From positions 3,175,989-3,198,106 of the forward strand of contig BFEA01000045.1 in the NCBI GenBank assembly GCA_003427395.1: 22,118 nucleotides of DNA. Reading direction: 5' to 3'. Under the pieces are notes generated by a model. The model searched no databases, had not been told where the DNA came from, and worked only from the letters and a program-made list of their open reading frames with translations. Both the position numbers and the translations under genes were made by a program. The DNA comes from Chara braunii (taxonomy: Eukaryota > Streptophyta > Charophyceae > Charales > Characeae). Below, in pieces: positions 9,174 to 18,883 of this stretch. The stretch's first letter is position 1. Every line of letters starts with the position of its first letter.

Positions 9174-9332
9174 GGCATAAAGAGGTTCAGTTCTGTCTGA
9201 TTGAAAGTTATCAGCAGAAGGACTTCGTGTCTCTAACTAAGTTGTCCATCCAAGAGATTCAGACGAAGGCAGGCATAAAGAAGTTCAACTTTACCTGACT
9301 GAGAGTGGTCAGTAGAGGGACTTCGTGCTTCT
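9174..9332. repeat. Two direct copies of a ~60-bp unit, 98 bp apart
   Basis: Copy 1 (9174-9233) and copy 2 (9272-9332) both begin GGCATAAAGA, both contain GTTCA and CTGA.TGA.AG and both end GGACTTCGTG, with transition-type differences between them. A second smaller repeat, GAGGGAAGGGACCTCTCTG, occurs at about 9359 and 9443. Confidence 0.85.
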
Positions 9333-9622
9333 TGGCTAAGGGTCTGTCTTCACTCAGATGAGGGAAGGGACCTCTCTGAGATCAGAGTTTCAGTATTTCC
9401 TTGAGACTGACGGGACGTCTCCTGGGAAAAGAAATCCCAGTTGAGGGAAGGGACCTCTCTGGGCTAGCACTAAGTTTTTGCTTGTGACTGAAGGGATGTC
9501 TCTTGCAAACTCTTAGTGTTGGCTAGCATGTTATTGTTCAGTGCCTCTTGAGACTGACGGGACGTCTCTTGAGAAATGTTTGTTCTGTTATGAGAGAAGG
9601 TTAACAAGAGTCGTAATTTTCA

Positions 9623-10014
9623 TCACCACTTCAGGACACCCGTCACCACTTCAAGATGCAGCCTGCCTAAACAAGTGAGGGTCTTCGAACCTTTCACCAC
9701 TTCAGGACTATTCATGTCTGAAAATCCTGAATGGTCCTGAAGTGGTGAAAGCTCCGAAGACCCCGAAAACCACCTGTTTAGGCAGGCGGCATCCTCAAGT
9801 GGTGAAGGGTGGTTTTCATGGTCTTCGGACCTTTCACCACTTCAGGACCATTCAGGATTTTCAGACTGCCCAAAACTCTCACTTGACCACTTCATGACAC
9901 CCTTCACCACTTCAGGATGCAGCGTGCCTAAACAGGTTGTTTTCAGGGTCTTTGGACCTTTCACCACTTCAGGACCATTCAAGATTTTCAGACTGCCCAA
10001 AACTCTCACTTTAG
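9623..10014. repeat. Fold-back repeat: four copies of a ~110-bp unit, one inverted
   Basis: The unit contains TTCACCACTTCAGGA, a CCTGCCTAAACAGG core, GGGTCTTCGGACC, then CCATTCAGGATTTTCAGAC. It appears direct at 9623-9723, inverted at 9724-9808, partial direct at 9809-9886 and direct at 9887-10014. The first two form a near-continuous ~90-bp hairpin centred at 9723/9724. The CACCACTTCAGGA sub-motif recurs about eight times in either orientation. There is no ORF, so this is best read as a non-autonomous fold-back or MITE-like insertion, or a rearranged satellite. Confidence 0.85.
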
Positions 10015-10159
10015 AATTTTCATTCCCGAATTTTCAGCTACCCGATAACCGCTTGTGTCTGTTATGGGACGTGGGCAGTCTGCTTGTGGGTTATGATATG
10101 CTTGCCTGACTGTTTGTGCCTGGGGTTTCCTTCTCTAACCTAAGGATGAGTTGATTGTC

Positions 10160-10461
10160 GGGGCCAGCTAGAGCCTTACCGCAGTAGGTTGCAATCTGGT
10201 GGGGTCAGCAGGTCCCCGACGCGAGTGTCGAATTCCGTAGTCAGCTGAGGCTAAGACTCCGGGGGTCTGGCCTATGAGGTTGAAAGGGGTCAGCTGGAAC
10301 CCTACCGCGGTCAGAGGTTGCAATCCAGTGAGGTTAGCCAGAGCCTGGAACTGTGGTTAGACCGGGTCCCACGTTCAAAAATCTGGGCGGGGTAGCCAGC
10401 GCCCTTGGCCAAAAACTGGTAGGTGAGCTGGTCCCTGACCGCAGTGGTCAAATCCGGGTTC
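10160..10461. repeat. Degenerate ~43-bp minisatellite, about six units
   Basis: The pattern GG(G)TCAGCtGG..CC..aCCGCgGT...AATCCgG can be followed at 10160, 10201, 10285, 10331, 10387 and 10421 with decreasing similarity. Copies at 10160 and 10285 are the closest pair (both have ACCGC and GGTTGCAATC). It lies inside the presumed LTR. Confidence 0.55.
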
Positions 10462-10718
10462 GGGACAGTTTGACTGACGGGACGTCTACTGTCATAGGGT
10501 GACCAGACCCGCTATGGTCTGGGTGTCCTGGTGAGAGTGCCAAAGGGCTTTCATACTCGAGTAGTGGGTATGATTGGTCCTGACCTGGAGGCAGGTCAAA
10601 GGGGCTGTCAAGACAAATGGTCTGACTAGTCCTAGCCTGAGGGGGGCCGAATAAGGTATGTCAGACTGACGGGACGTCTGTCATTCCTGGCCAGTGGTGG
10701 ACCGAAACCAAGGCAATT

Positions 10719-10724
10719 AATAAA
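10719..10724 (+). terminator. Candidate poly(A) signal AATAAA
   Basis: AATAAA at 10719-10724 precedes a T-rich, TTGTTATTTATTG-type tract (10738-10810). This is a usual arrangement for 3' end formation, and here would lie in the R/U5 part of the presumed LTR. Confidence 0.35.
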
Positions 10725-10905
10725 TCCTGGGTATGAAGAGTTGTTATGTATTAATTGTTATTTGTTATTTATTGTTTTATTTATGGGGTTTATTTTAATT
10801 TGTTAATGTTTTGATTGCTGGTTGTCAGAGGGTCTGCTTGCTGGGATATGGTTGCTGTCTGTGGAACTTGCTGGTTTTGCAGGTATGCAAATACTTATCT
10901 AAAGC

Positions 10906-11069
10906 TCCCAGACCAGAAAAAAGGAAAAAGGGTTTTTGTCTGATAAGTTGAGGAGACGCCTCACTCAGACCAGAGAAAGAAAGCAAGGGTTTGGTATCTC
11001 CATCAGGTGAGGAGCTGAGAAGATGACTCTCGGACCAGAGAACCGAAAAGAGGGTTTGGTATGTCATGT
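10906..11069. repeat. Three-copy ~60-bp tandem repeat
   Basis: Units begin at about 10906, 10963 and 11027 with C(A/G)GACCAGA, followed by a purine run and AGGGTTT(TG/GG)T. The TTTGGTAT strings in units 2 and 3 mimic primer-binding sites but are part of the repeat. Confidence 0.7.
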
Positions 11070-11076
11070 TTCCAGC

Positions 11077-11440
11077 ATGGCAGACACAGTGAGTACCCCC
11101 GTTACTGGGGTCATCCCTGACATAGATGCCTGATCAAGAGCTAAGGTAACCCCCATGTGAAAGATCAAAAGCTGAACAAGTCTGACAAGCAGACAAAATC
11201 CTTCTTAAAATTTTAATTGGTGGCCGACAAGCGGCCTGGTTCACGAGGAACCTGCGTCCCTGGCCTTAAGGAAGCCAAACTCTCAGGCCTAGGACGCTAT
11301 GAGCTGGACTATGAAATGAAAAATTTTATGGGCTGAAATCAGGCTCAGAAAACTGAGAAGAAGTCGCGCTTATATAAGACGTAAAAGACAACCATGAGTT
11401 CAAGCTGGAAAAGGAAGAGAAGAAAGAAAATACTGAAAAG
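11077..11440 (+). pseudogene. Possible decayed gag start, very uncertain
   Basis: An ATG at 11077 opens MADTVSTPVTGVIPDIDA, and the frame then meets several TGA codons. Farther on, in another frame, RYELDYEMKNFMG and a Lys/Glu-rich stretch read like the charged helical part of a Gag. Position just downstream of an LTR-like region would suit a gag start, giving a pol-LTR-gag order as in tandem insertions. The support is composition and position only; it may be chance. Confidence 0.2.
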
Positions 11441-11815
11441 AACACAGTGACTGGGGTGATGAGGAGACGAGACAGTGCATGGGACAGCAGGAGGCGGAGC
11501 GGGCACTATGGCCTTGCTTACGGCTGGGGTGGGAGGAGCTCTAGGAATATAAGGGGGAGAAGAAGCATTGGGGGTACTATAGCGCGCATCAATTTTTTTA
11601 CGAAGGTATTCCATCCTGTTAGGGGATGGAGTCTTCTCGTACCACCCTGATGATGGATAACGTAGATAGGGCCTCGGATGCGCGTAGCCTCTTGGTTCTT
11701 CCTCCTCCTCCTCCTCTGAACTATAGGAGCGCCGTGCCCTACCCGGTGGCTCCTCTTTGGCCTTCCCTGTTCTACCTCCCCTTCCTCTACCCTGACTGCG
11801 GCGTGCCTCAGACAT
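11345..11815 (-). CDS. Proline/arginine/glutamate-rich ORF, possible gag N-terminal fragment
   Basis: This 156-codon minus-strand ORF begins with an ATG at 11815 and has no internal stop. Residues 1-35 are Arg/Gly-rich, residues 33-40 are an acidic run (SSEEEEEEEP), and residues about 45-85 (YLRYPSSGWYEKTPSPNRME, then YLRKKIDARY) look like genuine folded protein. Residues about 85-120 are Pro/Ala-rich. The last ~35 residues are Phe/Leu-rich and antisense to a Lys/Glu-rich plus-strand run, so they may not belong; a junction near 11440 is possible. Disordered basic and proline-rich N-termini are common in plant and algal Gag proteins, but no capsid domain is present. The 38-bp array at 11982-12171 lies just upstream. 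It could also be an exon of a host gene. Confidence 0.35.
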   Translation of the reverse strand: MSEARRSQGRGRGGRTGKAKEEPPGRARRSYSSEEEEEEEPRGYAHPRPYLRYPSSGWYEKTPSPNRMEYLRKKIDARYSTPNASSPPYIPRAPPTPAVSKAIVPAPPPAVPCTVSSPHHPSHCVLFSIFFLLFLFQLELMVVFYVLYKRDFFSVF

Positions 11816-11981
11816 GGTGCACGTGAGGTGGGTCTAGCACCAAAGGCTATGACTGAGAAGGCTGTGCGAGCAAAGATTATGATGAGAGAGATGGATCCGG
11901 AAAGTAGAAGTAGAAGAAAACTGAGTAAAATAGGAAAAATAACTGCGCTAGCTAAGGAGGACTACAACATCCCACGTGAAG

Positions 11982-12171
11982 CTTAGTGCAAAGAAAGATG
12001 GCTAGCACAGAGAAAGAAACCTAGCGCAAAGAGAGATGGCTAGCACAGAGAAAGAAACCTAGCGCAAAGAGAGATGGCTAGCGCAGAGAAATAAACCTTG
12101 CGCAAAGAGAGATGGCTAGCGAAGAGAAAGAAACCTAGCGCAGAGGGAGATGGCTAGCGCGGAGAGTGAGG
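11982..12171. repeat. 38-bp tandem array made of two 19-bp half-units
   Basis: Half-units CTAGCGCAAAGAGAGATGG and CTAGCACAGAGAAAGAAAC alternate for nearly ten half-units (junctions at 12002, 12021, 12040, 12059, 12078, 12097, 12116, 12135, 12154). The regular A-B alternation shows that the 38-mer amplified after the 19-mer duplicated. Confidence 0.95.
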
Positions 12172-13780
12172 ATGAACACTTGAGGAGGAGGTGAACGTAG
12201 AGAAGAAAGACGAGTGCAGAAAAGGAAGGTGTGCTCGGAGAAATACGAACGCTATGAGAAAGGTGAAGAATTAGCTAGCGCAAAAGAAACGGTAGTGAGG
12301 AAATCGCCTCAAGCCGCAAAGGAAATGAGCGAGAGTATATTGGGTTGCACTGTTTTTATATTGAACTTCTCGTTCCGACCCAGCGGGGACGCTGGGTGGG
12401 GGTTTGGTATTATGTCGGAGGGCACGGTGTCCCGACCCTCCTGTGTACCAAGTCTCTCATAGTACCAGTTTCCTGCTCTGGTACCTAGATCGTTTCTCGG
12501 CGTGGACAGGTCCCGGTGGCGTAGCCCTCAGCAAAAGAGGTGCGCCACAGGACTTCCATTGGTCCACGCAGGCTCGACACCCTGCTATACAGCAGAGCAC
12601 GACCGGCCTGTGGCCGTGGTAGTCGCCGGGTTCGCCCTGGGACGCGGAAGTGAGAGGGCAGGCTCAGTCTTTTCAACTGCGCGCCGAGCGTCCCTCTACT
12701 GAGTTATGGGTAAGGTGCATGAGACAGAAAGTCGCTGTCGGAAAAGAGAAGAGAAAAAGAAAAATGAAACGCCAAAATTTAAATCCGCTTTTGTATGGGG
12801 AAAATTCAGTGGCCGCAAGTCACTAAGATGCTACGATTGTCTGTCTATCGATTTTATTTTTAATTATTTATATAGTTTTCTTATTTTTAACTTCTCAGCT
12901 GTTGTTTTGTCACTTCGTAGGGAGGGCGGTCGATTCAGGTTTCAGACTGCAATTGTCGTCTCATGGTCTGGGTCTTGCCGACCCCTCCTAAAGTGCCTGT
13001 ACCGGACCTGTTTGTCCGAACCGCGCGGACCCCGGTGGCCAGGTTAAGAGGCAGATACAGTGAGAACTAAAAAGAAAAAGGAAATAGGAAAAGAAAGAAA
13101 AGGAATCTCAGACTCGTGTGTGAGCGCAGGGCGCGGTTCAGGCAAGGCTGGTGCACAAAGAGATTTTGGGACGCCACCCTTTCCTTCCTTTTCCTTTTCC
13201 TGTGGTTATTATCATTATTTTATTTTTATTATTATTATTTACTTTTCTAATTTTGATTTCTACCTGTTGGCCTGTCTTCTCGTGGGAGGCCAACGGTTCG
13301 AATTTCGAACCATCTATCCACGGCCTAAGTAGGACGACCCCACGTATACACTTTGTGGGTGAGCTTCGATCTGACATCGCGCGGCAGGACCTCAAAAGGA
13401 GGGCGACCCGCGGCCGCATTGGTAGGAAGCCTATCACCCGTGAATGGGGTCATAAGCCCCCTCCTTACCATCGGAAGCGGGCACCCGATAGTGGTAGGCA
13501 GGAGGTCTGTTTTGAAAGGGAAAGTGTGGTCGTTGGTATCCCATTATGGGATCTCTATCTTTTTCCTTTTTTTTTTTTGTTCGGACCTCTGTCATATTGC
13601 ACAGTCTAGGGACCGGCGTGACGGTGGTTCGAGTACCCTGACTGTGCACGGGCGGTTGAAGTTTCCCGCCGGTTTTTATTCAAGATTTATTTAAATTTTG
13701 TGTTATTTTATTAAATCCTAAAATTTGAGTCACTATCAGAAAAGTCCTCTTTTAGTACACCGGGGTCGCTCTCACCCGGA
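12172..13780. other. No gene; alternating purine-rich, T-rich and GC-rich blocks
   Basis: No frame here is protein-like. Three T/A-rich blocks (12840-12895, 13200-13262, 13668-13730) follow GC-rich stretches; the first two are also preceded by purine runs (12740-12775, 13068-13105). This suggests diverged repeats of a ~420-bp unit or several LTR ends. GTTTGGTAT followed by CGGAG five bases late (12398-12417) recalls the primer-binding site at 22062 with a 5-bp insertion. GGTTCGAATTTCGAACC (13292-13308) is a near-palindrome, not a tRNA. Confidence 0.35.
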
Positions 13781-13784
13781 GCTC

Positions 13785-13793
13785 TATAAAATA
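13785..13793 (+). promoter_or_regulatory. TATA-box-like sequence
   Basis: TATAAAATA within GGAGCTCTATAAAATAGG, in GC-rich surroundings. It shares GCTCTATAAA with the box at 278-287. A possible ATG ORF starts at 13974, but its product has no recognisable feature. Confidence 0.3.
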
Positions 13794-14410
13794 GGTTGCC
13801 TCTGGGTCCTGAAGCAAAAAGTGCATGAGGGGAACGTTATCCCTCCTCGAGTGTGAGTGATAGCATCGCGCTGAAGTCTTAATTCCTGGCACTTGGGACT
13901 CAGCCTGGCTAGGTGCTGCGAGCAGGGATAGTGCGGACTGAGCATTGGCGCTGAACATTGGGAAAGAGTGGCAATGGCACTACACGGCTATAGGCCTGGG
14001 TGTTGGCGGCACACGGTGCGCTGGGTTCCAGTGTCAGGTGAAGGCCCTCTGATTACGACGGCCCTGAACTATGATGGGGGAGAAGTAGTCCGACTGAAGG
14101 TCTGCATAGAAGGGGGGAGAGAGGAGGAGATGCGAGGTGATCAGGGCGGAGCGGAGGTGCAGACGAGACGGGGTGACTGTGGGCTTGAGGGTGACGGTCA
14201 TCTATCACGAGACCGAGTCATCAACTGGGACCGAGACAAGGGAGGAACAACATAACGAGAGAGACTCAGGTGGGGAAAGCGAAATGAGCGAGGCGGACCG
14301 AGAGACAGATCTCAGGTCCTGGAACAGACCCGAGGAGATCCAAAAGCACCACCGAGCCGCGGAGCCGGTGGAAAAGGGACCGGAGGCAAGCTCATGACAG
14401 CCGACTCCCA

Positions 14411-14440
14411 GAGGCCGCGGGACCGGAGGCCGCGGGACCG
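14411..14440. repeat. 15-bp unit duplicated in tandem
   Basis: GAGGCCGCGGGACCG occurs twice head to tail (14411-14425, 14426-14440). Confidence 0.9.
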
Positions 14441-16983
14441 GAGGAAAACAGAGTAAAGGTAAGAAACGGGTATGAGACAGGACATGCGATATGTTGGGAG
14501 AGCGAACAGAGGTCAACGAAGAGAGGAACGGGAACTCGCAGAGTGTCGTTGACGTCAACCACTGTTTGCAAGCTCACGTGATTGGTTAGCATATGCAGCA
14601 ATGATGGAGAGATAATGAAGTACCTGTCTGAATAGAGTGAGCAGTGTCTATCAAGGGAGGTCAGTGGAATGCAGGGGCGATGACACATGGCGCGGTCCAG
14701 AGACTGGCTTGATTCAGCGTTAGGACAACTGGCAGGGACAGAAGGCGGTTACACGTGCACGCACAGACGCAGAGCGTAGAGCGGGAGAAAAAGATCAGCG
14801 AGACGAGCTTTTCGAGAGGGACGCATGCGCAGGTCGTGGGCGGACAGCAGTGCCGACACCAACGACTACCCTTGCGCCAGTCAGGCCTCTCTCTCACGCC
14901 ACATACAAGGGATGTCGCCTTAGTCTCCCTCCATCGGGAAGAATGTGAGAGGTATCAGAGAGGGTCAGACAGTGACGAGCTGAGCTTGAACGAGGGTGAA
15001 GGCGATGGTGTACTCGAAGGCGGGTACTTGCAGTCGATGTGTGGCGTGCGACTCAGGGCCCCGTGCCAACCGGTGTTGGAGTGGTTAGTGACGCACGTGC
15101 ACAGGCGAGACGTGACATGATCTAAGAGATAGTGAGCGAGGGTCAACTGGGAGAAAAGGTTGGCGGAGGGTAGAAGTCACGGAGCTGATGTCACCCGATC
15201 TTTGGTGGACTGATGAGGGCTTCACCCGTATCTTGAGTTGGAGCTCTCAGAAGGCCATCTCAGCCCATCGCCTTCGGGTGTGAGCAGTCATGTGAAAGCA
15301 CCTGCCAATGGCGCGCTGAGAAGGCACAAGATTTCGGGATGGGAGTGAGGAAAGGAGGTTAGGCAATCGAAGTACGTGCAACATTTTAGCTGACGCTTCG
15401 TTGCTTGCCGGTGTGAGGGTGCTGTGTAACGTTGGAGTGCTGCTAAGAGTGGATTGGCCATCACGTTTGGAAGTCGAGTAGCGACCAGATGCATATGTTT
15501 ACCTGGTCTATACGTGCTATCGAGAAAGAGTCTCGGCTCAGCGGGGATGGAGCGAGTGAATTGGAAGTGAACTAGTCTTAAGTTGTTAATGTCGACCGTT
15601 ATCTCTATGCTACTAAGATGCTCTCGCATCTGCTAGGTAACTACAGGCCTGTGGGTATGAAAAATACGAGAGGTTGCAAGGCACTCTTATTACCTAGCGG
15701 CATCGTCCATCTGATCCGCACGGTGAGTAGAGGGAGTTTTGAGTGGCAATGTCACTGGTAGCGCTGCTCTTCCGTGGGTAAGACTGCTTGAGCGCTCGCC
15801 TAGACTGGAGCAAGCAAGAAGACCATGGAACTCTAGCATTTGAAGGGCCCTATGGGGACGAGGATTGAAATTGGTAAAAGGTGAGGATTAAGAGAGAGTG
15901 GGTTACTTGCAAGAACTGTTTGATCGCCTCTTCGGCGGTCTAACACGTGCTGATCTGGGGGAGGACGTAATGATACAATCATTAGCATGTAGTAGGAGAC
16001 AGGCTGTAACCTTGTGAGAGTTCAGGCATCCTCAACACGACGTGAGCTCGAGGGGCACCAGGGGCTTGCTTGCTAATAAGAGTTTTGTGTGACAAGAAGC
16101 AAGCTACTTCGGTGCTCATTTATGTCAATGTGGGAGCATTTACCCTTCTTCGACTCATATCTATCAGTTGACATCATCGTAACTCGGCACTCAATCAACC
16201 CTTGTTGGGGCCTTACTCTGAACTGAGGAGCTCATCGGTAATAAGATGGTTGCTCAGGGTTGACACTAATAGGAAGCAGACGCGATCGAAACGTAAGTAT
16301 AATGCAAAATAATCAGAAAAGACTAAGCGACGCAAGTGCACTTGATAGTTGCTACTGTATCTGGGTCAGTTTAGCAGTAACTAGGCTGAGGAACTGATTG
16401 CAATACAAATGTAAAACTCCCGGTTTCAAATGGTGAGGCCACACCTCTCTTTCTAGTCTCAAGGGTATTATGGTTATGCCGTTCGTTGTGTAGGCGCGGG
16501 TTATCGGGATAGCGAACCAGGACTATCCATAACACTAATTACTGACTCTTGGTTATAGTCAGTACCACCATTTTCGTTCAGACAACTTCTGATGTTTGCA
16601 AGCTTTGCTTTGAAAGAGATATCTGATGAGCGTGACAAGGGTCCCTGCTTGTGTGGTTGGATAAATGCTCCGTTATGTCTCGTGATCTGTGTCTCGGTGT
16701 GTCTCGTTGATAATCATACAACCCTTTAATCAGAAGGTGGGGGGCAAAAGAGAGAGCTCGCCTATGATCGTCACGAAGCACCAAATGAGATCCTCGCGCT
16801 ACTGTGAAAATGAAAAGGGTGAACTCCTGGCGTACTTAGCAGAATACTAGCGGGTGGTGTCTGAGTGCCGCTAGTTGCTGACAGAGGGTGATCAAATCCT
16901 ACCATGCTTTGTTTCCGTGGCTTGATGTGCTTCACAGCCTGGGGGTGTTTACATAATAAATCATACGTGTGATTGGGGGAGAT

Positions 16984-16995
16984 AAGCTGATACCA
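16984..16995 (-). promoter_or_regulatory. Possible minus-strand primer-binding site
   Basis: Read on the minus strand, 17000-16986 is CAGTTTGGTATCAGC. This shares CAGTTTGGTATC with the LTR end and primer-binding site at 22057-22068, and TGGTATCAG with the plant initiator-Met-tRNA type. It would mark the LTR edge of an element facing left, but no gag follows on that strand. Confidence 0.25.
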
Positions 16996-17571
16996 AACTG
17001 TGCCATGTACCTCAGTCTGGGTTAGTCTGAATGCACTCTCCAGGCCTTATCGCTAATTTCCTGGGTTGTTGCCACTCATGGGTTAGAGACGATCAGTATT
17101 ATTAAAAATTGCCTACTTATTGGCTAAGTACCTGATAGACGGGGATTGAGAAAAAGAAGTAGACACACGAATACATGGTTCATGAGTGACCCTGATCTCG
17201 ACGAGAATCGGCCAGGGTGTTCTAAGGGTTTAACTCCTAAGGCATGAAGTGAAAAGAGACACTTGCGAACACTCAAGGCTCATTGCAAACGAGCAACACC
17301 CTGCCTTTCGAGTAGAACCTGTACCAGAGCATCTTGTCTGATGGGGAAATATGGTAATGATCAGACGGTCCACGACTCAGGTACTGAACGCTGTTGATGG
17401 TTGAGCAACAGTTATCATCCGAGACCGGTAAAGAAAAAAACGTGAATTACCTGACTGAGTTGATCAACAGAACCTTGGCATTAAAAGGCCATGAGTGAGA
17501 ACACGAGCGCATGGCCGAGGTTTCCCTTAATAAAAGAATGGGCGTGAAAGGGAACTGTGCCTAGCACTGAC

Positions 17572-17796
17572 CTGTTCACCTTGTGAACGAAGGAGGTGTA
17601 CTTGGCTAACGCCATTTCGGAAGTGAATCTGAAGTTGTTGTCTGAGTATCAACTCACAGTGTACTATCTAAAACAAGTGAACGCTATCATACTTACTATC
17701 AGTGCAGACTTGGAAATAGTTGCTGACAAACCACAGGATAGTTCAGAGGAGATGACCTCACAGGGAAGTACCCGTGGGCCATTGCTCCATGGATAA
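17572..17796 (+). pseudogene. Unrecognised small ORF family, member C (most decayed)
   Basis: The open frame 17587-17796 has no ATG. It reads LANAISEVNLKLLSEYQLTV, then YYLKQVN, then TISADLEIVADK. By eye this parallels member B (ESAVEEYNLQ, YYLHDKNG, TITSMGTIEEAR). Just upstream in the same frame, FTL precedes a TGA (17584-17586), at about the position of CSL in B and YSL in A. The tail after residue 45 (QDSSEEMTSQGSTRG) is Ser/Glu-rich and unlike the others. The similarity is low, and this could be chance; the identification leans on members A and B lying in order downstream on the same strand. Confidence 0.3.
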
Positions 17797-18030
17797 CTGG
17801 TGAGTGAGTCAGGAAAAAAAACAATCAGCTAGACCCATGAAGTGCTTCGATCCAAGCGAGGGGTTTGAGTAAACTAAGGTCAGAAGTGAGGGATCATATA
17901 GCACAACCTTGTTGTACTTCAGTTCAAATCTGAGAGGTACAACATTTCAAGAGACCGGGTGGAAATTAATACACTCAATCGGGTTCATAATTCTATTTGA
18001 AGTTTGATCCCTCGGTAAGTCTTAGGAAAA

Positions 18031-18277
18031 ATGAGGGAAGACGAGGTTCCAGTAGTGAAATACAGCTTAGTGAGAGACAAGGGGGAGAAGTGGGAGGAAG
18101 AAGCCTGCTCATATATATAAAAATCATAAACTAGCTCAGAGGGAATACGCTGTAGGGAAAGCGAGAGGGACGAGGTATATCGAGTACGTTTCTTATTTTT
18201 ATGGTCGAGATGGTAAGCTGCACAGCATTGGCTCTTCACTAGAGACAGTGGAGCAAGCCAGGGTAAAACTCGGGTAA
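18031..18277 (+). pseudogene. Unrecognised small ORF family, member A (frameshifted in an AT run)
   Basis: An ATG at 18031 opens MREDEVPVVKYSLVRDKGEK followed by WEEEACSYI, then meets TAA at 18118 inside an alternating AT tract (18111-18119). Shifting frame there, the next frame continues as YIEYVSYFYGRDGKL, then SSLETVEQARVKLG, and stops at 18275-18277. Member B at 18884 has the same plan: the Met-to-Trp distance is 21 residues in both, and the IEY..Y....G(K/R)L...S(L/M).T(V/I)E.AR motif follows 31-32 residues after the Trp. A two-base slip in the AT run explains the break. The product is unknown and would be about 80 residues. The opposite-strand ORF here is a shadow. Confidence 0.55.
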
Positions 18278-18299
18278 CTGTTGGACGTGCCTCAGTTTC

Positions 18300-18870
18300 C
18301 TCTATCGGAAATCCTTTTGACGAATATTGCTTAGTATTTTGTGTTCAGTTCAGTGGAATTTCTGATCAGCAAGTGAAAAGGACAGTCAGTTTCCGAATCG
18401 GCAAACAACAATCAATCCAATTTTCATATCAGCAATTAACCAGCTCTCAGAAATCTGTTTTCAGCAACTATTCAAATCAGTGATCAGCAATCTGTTCTCA
18501 GAGATCTGTCTTCGGTGCCTATCCAAGTCAGTTTCTAGTTGTCATCCAAGTCAGATTATCAACTTTTGATGAGCGTTTAATCAATCCATAATCAGCATCC
18601 GGACAGTGCTCAACTGGCGCTCGATCTGCAGGCATCTCAGCCGTATTTAGTCCGTCCTTCTCCATCAGCAATTAATCAGTGATATTCAATTTTCAATCAG
18701 GGGTTAACCGGCAGTTGGCAGACTTTTGATTGACACTCGGTCAACGCTCTGATAATGATCTCAGTGGTGTTCAATTTTCACGGTTAACTTTCAACCAGTT
18801 GCAACTAATCAGCAAGCTTTCAGTAGCCAATCAGCAATCAATTAACGAGTTGGGTGAACTGATGTAGTGA
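18300..18870 (+). repeat. ATCAGCAAT/TTTCAG-rich spacer before member B
   Basis: More than a dozen imperfect ATCAGCAATC, TCAGTTT and CAATCA(A) words over 570 bp, with no open frame. Close in style to the tract after pol (8870-8995). It might be an intron or leader, or simple decay of a short repeat. Confidence 0.6.
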
Positions 18871-18883
18871 GAATTCGGTGAGC

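Larger units (their letters stand above)
9405..10679 (+). repeat. Five dispersed copies of a 16-bp motif GACTGACGGGACGTCT
   Basis: Exact copies start at 9405, 9552, 10472 and 10664; a copy with two changes starts at 9486. All are on the same strand. The three left copies follow a CTTGAGA- or CTTGT-type context and the two right copies do not, so only the 16-bp core is shared. They lie on both sides of the fold-back repeat and of the minisatellite, inside the presumed LTR. The role is unknown. Confidence 0.9.
9060..10850 (+). other. Presumed 3' LTR or LTR-derived region, no gene
   Basis: About 1.8 kb downstream of the candidate polypurine tract with no coding sequence. It contains internal direct repeats, five copies of a 16-bp motif, a fold-back segment (9623-10014), a degenerate minisatellite (10160-10461) and an AATAAA followed by a T-rich tract near its right end, all listed separately. 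Length and repeat content fit a long LTR enlarged by insertion of the fold-back, but no terminal CA or target-site duplication was identified. Confidence 0.35.
13800..17570. other. 3.8 kb with no supported gene
   Basis: Short ORFs on both strands (for example around 13974-14255, 14205-14558, 14755-15120) are Arg/Glu- or Ser/Leu-rich consequences of purine-rich DNA and do not overlap any recognised motif. From about 15100 the composition becomes balanced and all frames are closed. I see no tRNA, rRNA or strong tandem repeat apart from the 15-bp duplication at 14411. A possible minus-strand primer-binding site lies at 16984-16995. Confidence 0.5.

Noticed and set aside
10995-11062. TTTGGTAT strings as primer-binding sites
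   Set aside because: Both are part of a three-copy ~60-bp tandem repeat and match the tRNA-type site only in the first six or seven bases.
11982-12171. CRISPR-like array
   Set aside because: Units are contiguous with no unique spacers, and the sequence is eukaryotic in character.
13285-13310. tRNA T-arm (GGTTCGAA)
   Set aside because: No A box, acceptor stem or anticodon arm at the required distances; it is simply a near-palindrome.
14137-14897. Overlapping ORFs on both strands at 14.1-14.9 kb
   Set aside because: Their composition follows purine-rich DNA (Arg/Glu on plus, Ser/Leu/Pro on minus), with no motif and no neighbour support.
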